A stretch of 13,253 nt of DNA, from NCBI GenBank assembly GCA_045638545.1, contig JAZUBL010000025.1, forward strand, positions 1 to 13,253, written 5' to 3'. Numbering within the stretch: position 1 is the stretch's first letter; every line of letters starts with the position of its first letter. Below are positions 6,249 to 13,253 of this stretch, in pieces. The translations under genes were made by a program, and so were the position numbers. The notes under the pieces are model-generated. The model had not been told where the DNA came from and made no database searches. It saw nothing but the letters and a program-made list of their open reading frames with translations. This DNA is from UMGS1071 sp045638545. Lineage in GTDB: Bacteria > Bacillota > Clostridia > Oscillospirales > Acutalibacteraceae.

Positions 6249-7532
6249 TTAAAAACGAACCTTAATGGAATTTGCGTGTGCTGTGAGACCCTCTGTCTCA
6301 GCCAGCTTCACGATATCGTCGTGTGCATCGCGCAGTGCGTCTTCAGTGTAGTAAATAAAGCTGGATTTCTTCACGAAGCTGTCCACAGAAAGCGGAGAGA
6401 AGAAACGAGCTGTGCCGCTTGTTGGGAGAACGTGGTTAGGACCTGCATAGTAGTCGCCCAGTGGTTCCGGTGCATAATTGCCCAGGAACAGAGAACCGCA
6501 GTTATCCAGTCTGCCGATGTATTCCAGCGGGTTCTTTGCGCAGAGCTCCAGGTGTTCCGGTGCCAGGTCATTTGCAAACTGTACTGCTTCTTCCATAGTT
6601 TCACAAACAATAATTGCACCGAAATCATCAAGGGACTTGTTAATGATATCCTTACGCTCCAGAGTTTCTACCTGCTTGTAGATTTCTGTGATAGTTTCGT
6701 TTGCAATTTCTTCAGAGGTTGTCAGGAGAATTGCAGAAGCCAGAACGTCGTGCTCAGCCTGAGACATCAGGTCTGCAGCAAGGAACTTTGGATTTGCAGT
6801 TTCGTCAGCAACGATCAAGATCTCACTTGGACCTGCAATCATGTCGATATCAACAACGCCGTACAGCTGCTTCTTTGCAGTTGCAACGAAGATATTACCA
6901 GGGCCAACGATCTTGTCTACCTTTGGAATAGACTCTGTACCATATGCCAGTGCTGCAACTGCCTGTGCGCCGCCAACCAGAAATACACGGTCGACGCCTG
7001 CGATATATGCTGCTGCCATAATATCAGGATTAGGCATACCGTTCTTTGCTGGTGGTGTTACCATGATGATTTCCTTAACGCCTGCAATCTGTGCAGGGAT
7101 TGCGTTCATCAGAACGGAAGATGGGTATGCTGCTGTGCCGCCCGGTACATAGATACCAGCTTTTTCCAGACCACGTACACGCTGGCCAAGAATAACGCCA
7201 TTTTCTTGTGTGTCCAGCCAGCTCTGCTGCTTCTGCTTCTTGTGGAAATCACGGATATTTGCTGCTGCGCGCTCTAATGCTTCGATGAATGCAGGCTCAC
7301 ACTGCTGCATCAGTTCTTTGATCTCCTCACGGGAAATTTCCAGTTTTTCCGGTGCCTTGCCATCAAACTTTTCGGTGTATGCCTTTACAGCTGCGTCACC
7401 GTTCACACGAACATTTTCCAGGATGTCTGCAACGATCGCATCAACTTTTCTATCTTTTTCACCTGCGCGAGCCATCAGCTGCGCAACAAACTCTTTTGTT
7501 GTTTTTTCATCTTTTTTTACTAATTGGATCAT
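6249..7532 (-). CDS. hisD: Histidinol dehydrogenase
   Basis: Final steps of histidine synthesis: zinc-dependent, NAD-linked four-electron oxidation of L-histidinol to L-histidine. It has 427 residues, full length. The catalytic pair Glu326-His327 (APEHLE) and the zinc ligands Gln258, His261, Asp360 and His419 are all present, matching Escherichia coli HisD numbering nearly exactly. The signature IDMIAGPSEILIVADETANP follows residue 228, and the Rossmann elements KAGIYVPGG and DRVFLVGGAQA are clear. AGGAGG sits 9 nt before the ATG and overlaps the end of hisG; the genes are 4 nt apart. Confidence 0.97.
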   Translation of the reverse strand: MIQLVKKDEKTTKEFVAQLMARAGEKDRKVDAIVADILENVRVNGDAAVKAYTEKFDGKAPEKLEISREEIKELMQQCEPAFIEALERAAANIRDFHKKQKQQSWLDTQENGVILGQRVRGLEKAGIYVPGGTAAYPSSVLMNAIPAQIAGVKEIIMVTPPAKNGMPNPDIMAAAYIAGVDRVFLVGGAQAVAALAYGTESIPKVDKIVGPGNIFVATAKKQLYGVVDIDMIAGPSEILIVADETANPKFLAADLMSQAEHDVLASAILLTTSEEIANETITEIYKQVETLERKDIINKSLDDFGAIIVCETMEEAVQFANDLAPEHLELCAKNPLEYIGRLDNCGSLFLGNYAPEPLGDYYAGPNHVLPTSGTARFFSPLSVDSFVKKSSFIYYTEDALRDAHDDIVKLAETEGLTAHANSIKVRF

Positions 7533-7536
7533 AGCA

Positions 7537-8184
7537 TTAACCCTCCTGTACTTCTTCGTTAATCACTTTATTAATTTTATCAACAAGTGCCTCAATATCT
7601 TTTTTGCGTAATTTCAGGCTTGCTGTATTTACGATCATTCTTGCGGAAATATCGCATACTTTTTCGATAACTTCCAGACCATTTTCTTTTAAAGTGGAAC
7701 CTGTTTCCACAATATCTACGATTGCATCGGACAGACCCAGCAGCGGACCAAGTTCAACAGAACCTTCGATTTTGATGATACGAACGTCCATTGCTTTGCC
7801 TTCAAAGAAAGCAGTTGCTACCTTTGGGTATTTAGTCGCGATAGTCTTTGTATTATAGCCAGCGTAGAAATCCTTGCCCTTAGGACCTGCCAGTGCAAAG
7901 CAGCATCTGCCAAAGCCAAGATCCAGAATCTCATAAAAACGAGTGCCGTTTTCGATGATGGTGTCTTTGCCTACAACACCGAGATCGCATACGCCGTGCT
8001 CTACGTAGGTAATAACATCAGCTGCTTTTGCCAGCACAACTTCAAATTCATTGTCACCAACCGGTAAAATCAGCTTGCGGCCTTTATTGCGAACAGCAGA
8101 GCAATCATAACCGATTTTTTCCAGAAGACCAATGGTATCCTTTTCCAGTCTGCCCTTGGTCAGTGCAATTCTTAATGGTTTCAT
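7537..8184 (-). CDS. hisG: ATP phosphoribosyltransferase, catalytic subunit (short form)
   Basis: First committed and feedback-controlled step of histidine synthesis: condenses ATP and PRPP. It has 215 residues, the short form that lacks the C-terminal histidine-binding regulatory domain and depends on HisZ in a hetero-octamer. Marks are the N-terminal RIALTKGRL (5-13), GVCDLGVVGKD (64-74) and the PRPP-binding stretch DAIVDIVETGSTLKENGL (153-170). ATG at 8184 is preceded by AAGGAG at 8 nt; hisZ ends 12 nt upstream. Having hisZ directly upstream fits the short-form assignment. Confidence 0.96.
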   Translation of the reverse strand: MKPLRIALTKGRLEKDTIGLLEKIGYDCSAVRNKGRKLILPVGDNEFEVVLAKAADVITYVEHGVCDLGVVGKDTIIENGTRFYEILDLGFGRCCFALAGPKGKDFYAGYNTKTIATKYPKVATAFFEGKAMDVRIIKIEGSVELGPLLGLSDAIVDIVETGSTLKENGLEVIEKVCDISARMIVNTASLKLRKKDIEALVDKINKVINEEVQEG

Positions 8185-8196
8185 AGCCTGCTCTCC

Positions 8197-9393
8197 TTAA
8201 TCCAGATTCATTGTTTCCACGCGATCTGCAACAAAGTCGATGCGTGGAATTTTTTTCATTTTTGCGTATGCAATTGCTTCTTCTCTTGTTGCCAGCACAC
8301 TGTTTTCACAGTAGTTGCCGAACTCAACCATATCTGCCATATGGCGCAGCGCTTTGATTTCATAGCCGGCATCACCGTGAACGAGAATTTCAACATTAGC
8401 ACGCTTTGGGCCTCTGCCCTGTTCAATGAGAACCTGTGTCACTGCATCGACGTCGATCGCAAAACCGATTGCAGGCATTGGTGCATCGAAGCTTGCCAGC
8501 AGGTTATCGTAGCGGCCGCCGGAAAGCACTGCATCACCGCAGTCTTCCACATAAGCACTGAATACGATATCTGTATAGTAGTCGTTGCGGTGAACAAGGC
8601 CAAGGTCAACCATCATCTTATCGCCAAGATTCAGTTCGCAGAGATCGTCGAACAGTTCTTTCAGATAGGCCAGTGTTGCTTTGGATTTTTCATCCATACA
8701 GTATGCGGAAGCTTCCTCGAATACTTCTTTGCCGCCAAACAAACGAGGCAGATTACGCATTGCGTCAACAGCCTTGCTTGGCTCCAATTTATCCAGAATG
8801 GTATCCAGCAGCGGATAGTTCTTTGCTTCGATGGAAAGACGGATATCTTCAATTACATCAGCTCCTACAGGAAGCTGCTCTGCAATTGCTTTGAAGAAAG
8901 CGGCGTGACCAAGTTCGATTCGGAAATCCGGAACACATTTGCTCAGAGCTTCAATAGCTGTCACAATCACTTCCAGATCTGCGCGGAGACCGTTAGCGCC
9001 AATTAGTTCAATGCCGGACTGCATTACTTCGTCGCTCTTACCGCCAAGGCCTGGTGTGTTGCAGTAAACCTGCTGTGTATAATACAAACGAATCGGCTTT
9101 GGTTGATTCTGCAGGCGGGTTGCTGTCATTCTGGCAATCGGAACAGTAGAGTCCGGACGCATAACAACAAGACGACCGCGCTTATCAGTCATTTTATACA
9201 TCAATTCCTGGCCAAACTCTGCACCGTCAAAATGGAAAACATCAAAGAATTCCAGACCAGGTGTCATTACTTCATGGTAACCATGAGCAGTAAATACATC
9301 GGCCAGTTTCTTCTCCACGCTGCGGCGTGTAATGCATTCTTCAAATAAAATATCTTTGGTACCCTCTGGGGTAATTTTGTTATATTTCTTCAC
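8197..9393 (-). CDS. hisZ: ATP phosphoribosyltransferase regulatory subunit
   Basis: Histidyl-tRNA-synthetase-like protein that activates short HisG and confers feedback inhibition by histidine; it does not charge tRNA. Class II synthetase features are visible: TPEGTKDILFEE near the N-terminus, VVMRPDSTVPIAR (motif 2 region), and HRNDYYTDIVFSAYVEDCGDAVLSGGRYDNLL, which corresponds to the RGLDYYTG and SGGRYDGL regions of true HisRS but is altered. The anticodon-binding domain is reduced to a short C-terminal part. I chose GTG at 9393, giving 398 residues beginning MKKYNKITPEGT. AGGTGG (9402-9407) is 8 nt ahead, whereas the in-frame GTG at 9405 lies inside that ribosome site. First gene of the operon. 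Confidence 0.93.
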   Translation of the reverse strand: MKKYNKITPEGTKDILFEECITRRSVEKKLADVFTAHGYHEVMTPGLEFFDVFHFDGAEFGQELMYKMTDKRGRLVVMRPDSTVPIARMTATRLQNQPKPIRLYYTQQVYCNTPGLGGKSDEVMQSGIELIGANGLRADLEVIVTAIEALSKCVPDFRIELGHAAFFKAIAEQLPVGADVIEDIRLSIEAKNYPLLDTILDKLEPSKAVDAMRNLPRLFGGKEVFEEASAYCMDEKSKATLAYLKELFDDLCELNLGDKMMVDLGLVHRNDYYTDIVFSAYVEDCGDAVLSGGRYDNLLASFDAPMPAIGFAIDVDAVTQVLIEQGRGPKRANVEILVHGDAGYEIKALRHMADMVEFGNYCENSVLATREEAIAYAKMKKIPRIDFVADRVETMNLD

Positions 9394-9401
9394 GTAGGAA
9401 A

Positions 9402-9407
9402 CCACCT
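9402..9407 (-). promoter_or_regulatory. Ribosome-binding site deciding the hisZ start
   Basis: AGGTGG on the minus strand lies 8 nt before GTG 9393. It overlaps the upstream in-frame GTG at 9405, which therefore cannot use it. This is the reason for the shorter hisZ. Confidence 0.65.
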
Positions 9408-9411
9408 AACT

Positions 9412-9440
9412 TACTAATATCAAACGCAAACGCTTTAGTA
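9412..9440 (-). repeat. Inverted repeat and tandem hexamer in the his leader
   Basis: TACTAA (9412-9417) and TTAGTA (9435-9440) are perfect complements 17 nt apart. Between them AAACGC occurs twice in tandem (9422-9427 and 9428-9433). In the transcript the repeat would fold into a 5' hairpin that ends just before the ribosome site; as DNA it could be a pair of repressor half-sites. The leader is too short to hold a T-box or an attenuator. Confidence 0.5.
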
Positions 9441-9446
9441 CGCTAA
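9435..9446. promoter_or_regulatory. Candidate TrpR-family (HisR-like) operator of the his operon
   Basis: TTAG (9435-9438), four bases, then CTAA (9443-9446) form a symmetric site centred on the predicted transcription start, directly downstream of the -10 box. The E. coli trp operator has CTAG-N4-CTAG, the same spacing. From memory, Firmicutes his operons are often predicted to be controlled by a TrpR-like regulator of the YerC/HisR family. The link is inference. Confidence 0.35.
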
Positions 9447-9447
9447 T

Positions 9448-9476
9448 ATAATAACACGATGAAAAACCGCTGTCAA
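9448..9476 (-). promoter_or_regulatory. SigA-type promoter of the his operon
   Basis: On the minus strand a perfect TTGACA (9471-9476), a 17-nt spacer and TATTAT (9448-9453, five of six consensus positions). The predicted start is near 9441, with a leader of about 48 nt before GTG 9393. No other promoter-like sequence is needed downstream, since all gaps between the his genes are 1-24 nt. Confidence 0.7.
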
Positions 9477-9499
9477 TAAAAAAATTCACTAAAACAGCG
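9462..9499 (-). terminator. Possible polC terminator overlapping the his promoter
   Basis: On the minus strand CGCTGT (9494-9499, inside the last polC codons) pairs with ACAGCG (9468-9473), followed by G and then TTTTT (9462-9466). The stem is short, at 6 bp, and the loop long, at 20 nt, so this is weak as an intrinsic terminator. It includes the polC stop codon, and its right arm shares bases with the -35 box of the his promoter. Confidence 0.35.
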
Positions 9500-12400
9500 T
9501 CATCTGGCTGCTTTCCGGCATATTTTTTAATGCGCCTGCTTCAGACAGAGACTCAATAACTGCTTTGGTTACCTTTGCCCTTGTCTGCAAATCATCAACA
9601 GAGATATATTCTCCGCCGAAATTTCGGGCTTCGGCCAGTGCCTCAGCCGCTGTATCGCCAACGCCGCTCAGAGATGAGAACGGCAGACGAATTTTACCGT
9701 CTTCTACCAGGAATTTTCTGGAATCAGACTTATATAAATCAACCGGCAGCACCTCAATACCTCTTGCCAGCATTTCGTTAGCAATCTGAAGTGTTGCGTA
9801 GAGTGCTTCTTCTTTTGCAGTTGCCTCTTTGCCCTTCATATTGATCTCCGTCATTTTCTTTTTGACGGCAGTTCTGCCCTGAGAAACAACAGCTGCGTCA
9901 AAGTCTTCACCGCGAACGGTAAAGTATGCTGCATAATATTCTGTTGGTCTGTGCACTTTGTACCAGCCAAGGCGCAGTGTTGCGATCATATAAGCAGCAG
10001 CGTGAGCTTTCGGGAACATGTACTTGATCTTCATACAGGAGTCAATGTACCATTCCGGCACATTATGCTCGCGCATGGCAGAGAGATGTTCTTCTGTCAG
10101 CTGTTTGGATGCTTTACCCTTACGGGTAATCTCCATGATTTTAAAAGCCATTTGAGGGTCAAGACCTTTCAGCATCAGGTATGTCATAATGCTGTCACGT
10201 GTACCGATAACTTCGGAAATTGTACAGGTTCCGTTTTTGATCAGATCCTGCGCGTTGCCAAGCCAAACGTCAGTACCGTGCGACAGACCAGAAACCTGCA
10301 GAAGGTCGGAGAATGTTTTTGGCTGGGAATCAATCAGCATCTGACGAACGAAGCTGGTACCAACTTCCGGCAGCGAGAATGTGCCGGTCAGAGAATCGAT
10401 ATCCTCTGGCTTAACGCCAAGGGCATCGGTAGAGGTAAACAAGGACATAACATCTGGGTCACTCATTGGTACTTTGGAAATCGGTACGCCGGTATAGTCT
10501 TCCAGATAACGATAAATCGTCGGCACATCATGGCCCAGCTCGTCCAGCTTACAGATGGTATCATGGATCGAGTGGAAGTCGAAGTGCGTTGTAATGTTAT
10601 CGGATTTCTGGTCGTTTGCCGGACGCTGCACCGGGCAGAAGTCATATACTTCATGGCCTCTTGGTACAACAACCATGCCGCCTGGATGCTGACCGGTTGT
10701 ACGTTTCACGCCGGTACAGCCTGTTGCCAGACGCAGTTCCTCTGCTTTTGGAATGATGATACCGCGTTCTTCTGCATATTTGCGGACAAAGCCGATGGCT
10801 GTTTTATCTGCAATGGTACCAATGGTACCCGCTTTAAACACATTATCCTTACCGAACAGTGTTTCTGTGTAACGGTGGGCATCACTCTGGTATTCACCGG
10901 AGAAGTTCAGGTCGATATCAGGTACCTTATCACCCTTAAAACCAAGGAATGTTTCGAAAGGAATATGGTGACCGTCACGATCGTAGTCGGTGCCGCATTT
11001 CGGGCATTTCTTTGGCGGCATATCAAAACCGGAACCATAGCTGCCGTCTACAATAAACTCACTGTTGCAGCAATTTGGACAAACATAGTGCGGCTCCAGC
11101 GGGTTAACCTCTGAAATACCGGACATGGTTGCAACAAAAGAGGAGCCAACAGAACCACGGGAACCAACCAGATAGCCGTGGGCTTCGGAGTCGGCAACCA
11201 GTTTCTGGGCTGTCATGTACAGTACGGAGAAGCCATACTTTGTAATCGAACCAAGCTCTTTGTCCAAACGCTTCTGTACAATTTCCGGCAGCGGATCACC
11301 GTATCTGGCTTTTGTTCGCTCTGTTGTAATGCGGATCAAATCCTCTTCCGCGCCGTCAATAACCGGGTGGAATGTGCCTTCCGGAATTGGGCGGACTTTA
11401 TCGATCATATCTGCAATTTTCTGCGTGTTGGTTACAACAACTTCATATGCTTTTTCTTCACCCAGATATGCGAATTCTTTCAGCATTTCTGCTGTTGTTT
11501 TAAAGTAAAGCGGCGCCTGCTGGTCTGCGTCACTGAACTTCTGCGCAGCCATCAGAATCTTACGATATTCACCGTCTTTCGGATCAAGGAAGTGTACGTC
11601 ACCGGTTGCAACAACAGGCTTTCCTAACTCCTCACCTAGCTTTACAATGGTGCGGTTAAAGTCACGGAGTTTTTCTTCATCAGCAACACTGCCATTGCGC
11701 AGCATAAACTCATTGTTGCCAATCGGCTGGATTTCCAGATAATCGTAGAAATCTGCAATTTCCTTCAATGTTTCCCAAGGCTTTTCATTGAAAATTGCGC
11801 GGAACAGTTCACCGGCTTCACAGGCACTGCCCAGCAGCAGGCCTTCCCTATACTTTACCAGCACGCTCTTTGGAATGCGCGGCTGTCTGTGAAAATAATC
11901 CAGATGTGCCATGGAGATAAGGCGATAGAGATTCTTCAGACCAACCTGATTCTGCACCAGAATAATCTGGTGATTAGAGCGGAGTTTTTTCGGATCACCG
12001 CCGGCCAGTGCAGTGTTGATATCCATCACTGTTTTCGCATTGGTGTCATCCTGCAAACGAACAAGCAGCTGCAGGAAAATTGCTGCCAGCATCTGTGCGT
12101 CGTCAGAAGCACGGTGGTGATTGAAATCGCCAAGGCGCATATATTTTGCAACAGTGTCCAGCTTGCAGTTCTTAATATCTTTCAGCAGAGAGCGGCACAT
12201 CGGCACACTGTCGATGTATGCATATTGAAATTCCATACCGCTGCGTTTTGCAGCTGCACGGACAAAAGAAGTGTCGAATTCTGCGTTGTGTGCAACGAGA
12301 ACAGCATCTTCACCGCAGAAATCATAGAACATACGGAGCGCTTCTGCTTCCAGCGGTGCGCCCTGCACCATTTGGTCTGTAATACCGGTCAGCTCTGTAA

Positions 12401-13253
12401 TTTTCTGTGGAATCTTCATTTGTGGATCCACAAATGTATTGAACACGTCTGTTACTTCACCATTGTGAATACGCACTGCACCGATTTCTGTAATTCTGTC
12501 GTTGTTAGGACTGAGACCGGTTGTCTCCAGGTCAAAACAGATAAAGTCATCAGTCAGCAGATGGTTAGAATGTCCGGTAACTGCCGGAACAAGGTCATTG
12601 ACAAAGTAAGCTTCTACGCCATAGATTACCTTGATTTCGCCGCCGTTTCGCTCAATAGCTTCTGCTGCATTCATTGCATCTGGGAACGCCTGTGCAACAC
12701 CGTGGTCAGTGATGGCGATGGCCGGATGTCCCCATTCGTGGGCACGCTTGATCAGGTCGCCGGCAGAGTTTACACCGTCCATGCTGGACATGGAGGTGTG
12801 CAGGTGCAGTTCTACGCGCTTTGTAGCAGCTTTATCTTCCACCTGAATCTGCTTAACAGTTGCAATATTTTTTGCGCGGAGTACGTTTTCGCGGTCATAT
12901 TTATCATATTCTACGTCACCGCTGACGAGAATGGACATTCCTTTTTTCAGGGTATCCAACTCTCTGCATTGTTTTGCGTCTTCGATAATTTTCAGAGAAA
13001 TGGAACCGGTGTAGTCGGTGATCTGTACGCTGAAAATTTTCTTGCTGTTATCGCGGGTCGTTTTGGATTCTACACCGAAAATTTCACCCCAGACAGTTAC
13101 CTTGCCCATATCCGGCACAACTTCGCCCAATGGTGTTGGTTTACCGGTTTTAATTGCTCGGCCGTATAAAACGCGTGCGGTTTCCGGAATATAAGTCGGC
13201 ATCATGGTGTCTTCGTCACGGACTTCAATGACGGTGACAGGTGCGTTATCAGA
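9489..13253 (-). CDS. polC: DNA polymerase III PolC-type alpha subunit, N-terminus cut by window edge
   Basis: Replicative polymerase of low-G+C Gram-positives, with built-in 3'-5' proofreading. The frame is open to the right edge, so 1254 residues are visible and roughly 190 N-terminal residues are missing; the Met at 13205 is internal, not the start. Numbering from that Met: OB-fold domain about 30-125 (KVTVWGEIFGVE, ITDYTGSISLKI), PHP domain beginning ELHLHTSMSSMDGV (132-145) with TDHG at 166-169, and the DnaQ-like exonuclease inserted at about 221-380 (FDLETTG with Asp225 and Glu227; HHRASDDA). The second PHP part follows. The polymerase core includes YLVGSRGSVGSS (678-689), a zinc site Cys709/Cys712 with Cys734/Cys737, and the catalytic aspartates Asp763 and Asp765 in VPDIDLNFSGE. 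The protein ends in QMTLF, a sliding-clamp-binding motif. It lies upstream of, and in the same direction as, the his operon, which has its own promoter. Confidence 0.97.
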   Translation of the reverse strand, partial: SDNAPVTVIEVRDEDTMMPTYIPETARVLYGRAIKTGKPTPLGEVVPDMGKVTVWGEIFGVESKTTRDNSKKIFSVQITDYTGSISLKIIEDAKQCRELDTLKKGMSILVSGDVEYDKYDRENVLRAKNIATVKQIQVEDKAATKRVELHLHTSMSSMDGVNSAGDLIKRAHEWGHPAIAITDHGVAQAFPDAMNAAEAIERNGGEIKVIYGVEAYFVNDLVPAVTGHSNHLLTDDFICFDLETTGLSPNNDRITEIGAVRIHNGEVTDVFNTFVDPQMKIPQKITELTGITDQMVQGAPLEAEALRMFYDFCGEDAVLVAHNAEFDTSFVRAAAKRSGMEFQYAYIDSVPMCRSLLKDIKNCKLDTVAKYMRLGDFNHHRASDDAQMLAAIFLQLLVRLQDDTNAKTVMDINTALAGGDPKKLRSNHQIILVQNQVGLKNLYRLISMAHLDYFHRQPRIPKSVLVKYREGLLLGSACEAGELFRAIFNEKPWETLKEIADFYDYLEIQPIGNNEFMLRNGSVADEEKLRDFNRTIVKLGEELGKPVVATGDVHFLDPKDGEYRKILMAAQKFSDADQQAPLYFKTTAEMLKEFAYLGEEKAYEVVVTNTQKIADMIDKVRPIPEGTFHPVIDGAEEDLIRITTERTKARYGDPLPEIVQKRLDKELGSITKYGFSVLYMTAQKLVADSEAHGYLVGSRGSVGSSFVATMSGISEVNPLEPHYVCPNCCNSEFIVDGSYGSGFDMPPKKCPKCGTDYDRDGHHIPFETFLGFKGDKVPDIDLNFSGEYQSDAHRYTETLFGKDNVFKAGTIGTIADKTAIGFVRKYAEERGIIIPKAEELRLATGCTGVKRTTGQHPGGMVVVPRGHEVYDFCPVQRPANDQKSDNITTHFDFHSIHDTICKLDELGHDVPTIYRYLEDYTGVPISKVPMSDPDVMSLFTSTDALGVKPEDIDSLTGTFSLPEVGTSFVRQMLIDSQPKTFSDLLQVSGLSHGTDVWLGNAQDLIKNGTCTISEVIGTRDSIMTYLMLKGLDPQMAFKIMEITRKGKASKQLTEEHLSAMREHNVPEWYIDSCMKIKYMFPKAHAAAYMIATLRLGWYKVHRPTEYYAAYFTVRGEDFDAAVVSQGRTAVKKKMTEINMKGKEATAKEEALYATLQIANEMLARGIEVLPVDLYKSDSRKFLVEDGKIRLPFSSLSGVGDTAAEALAEARNFGGEYISVDDLQTRAKVTKAVIESLSEAGALKNMPESSQMTLF

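Noticed and set aside
6276..7277. 333-residue plus-strand ORF opposite hisD
   Set aside because: It is an antisense shadow of hisD with abnormal Cys content. HisD is complete with all zinc and catalytic residues.
9421..9440. PurR-type operator
   Set aside because: Only the left half resembles the site; the right half (CTTTAGT) breaks the symmetry. The arms are better explained by the TACTAA/TTAGTA repeat.
9394..9488. T-box riboswitch or his attenuator ahead of hisZ
   Set aside because: Only about 48 nt lie between the predicted start and GTG 9393. There is no T-box core sequence, no His-codon-rich leader peptide and no terminator before hisZ.
9951..13169. Long plus-strand ORFs (387 and 426 residues) opposite polC
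   Set aside because: They are antisense to conserved polC domains, Cys/His/Phe-rich, and lack ribosome sites and recognisable motifs.
1..13253. Mobile elements, CRISPR, tRNA/rRNA genes, toxin-antitoxin or defence genes
   Set aside because: I found no terminal repeats, repeat arrays, transposase or integrase motifs or RNA-gene folds. All long frames are accounted for by housekeeping, sporulation and histidine genes.

Overview
The window reads as chromosomal housekeeping DNA from a low-to-moderate G+C, endospore-forming member of the Firmicutes, most likely class Clostridia. The evidence is a PolC-type replicative polymerase (a Firmicutes hallmark), a forespore sigma factor (SigG), a short-form HisG that needs a HisZ partner, strong AGGAGG-type ribosome sites, and use of TTG and GTG starts. 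I cannot name the genus from this alone.

Layout from left to right. (1) 1-950, minus strand: the N-terminal three quarters of murA (peptidoglycan precursor synthesis), running off the left edge. (2) 951-1289: a 339-bp divergent intergenic region. It holds a SigA-type promoter for murA, a SigF-like promoter for sigG, and on the minus strand a possible 22-residue basic small ORF behind a very good ribosome site. (3) 1290-2060, plus: sigG. (4) 2203-3096, plus: a diacylglycerol-kinase-family lipid kinase with its own promoter. (5) 3096-3128: a strong hairpin with T runs on both sides, acting as a shared terminator for the two convergent units. (6) 3145-9393, minus: a tightly packed histidine operon transcribed as hisZ-hisG-hisD-hisC-hisB-hisA-hisI-hisE from one promoter at 9448-9476. 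(7) 9489-13253, minus: most of polC, whose N-terminus lies past the right edge.

The his genes encode PRPP to N1-(5'-phosphoribosyl)-ATP (HisZG), the pyrophosphohydrolase and cyclohydrolase steps (HisE, HisI, as separate genes rather than the HisIE fusion), the isomerase (HisA), IGP dehydratase (HisB), the aminotransferase (HisC) and histidinol dehydrogenase (HisD). Both subunits of imidazole-glycerol-phosphate synthase (HisH and HisF) are missing from the places where they usually sit, and no histidinol-phosphatase is present. The pathway must therefore be completed from elsewhere in the genome, or it is incomplete. The operon leader is only about 50 nt, too short for a T-box. A TTAG-N4-CTAA inverted repeat lies over the predicted start point and has the spacing of a TrpR-family operator.

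I see no mobile element, CRISPR array, tRNA, rRNA or defence system. The points worth following up are small: the his regulatory region, the absent hisHF pair, the overlap between the polC terminator and the his promoter, and the small ORF facing the sigG promoter.
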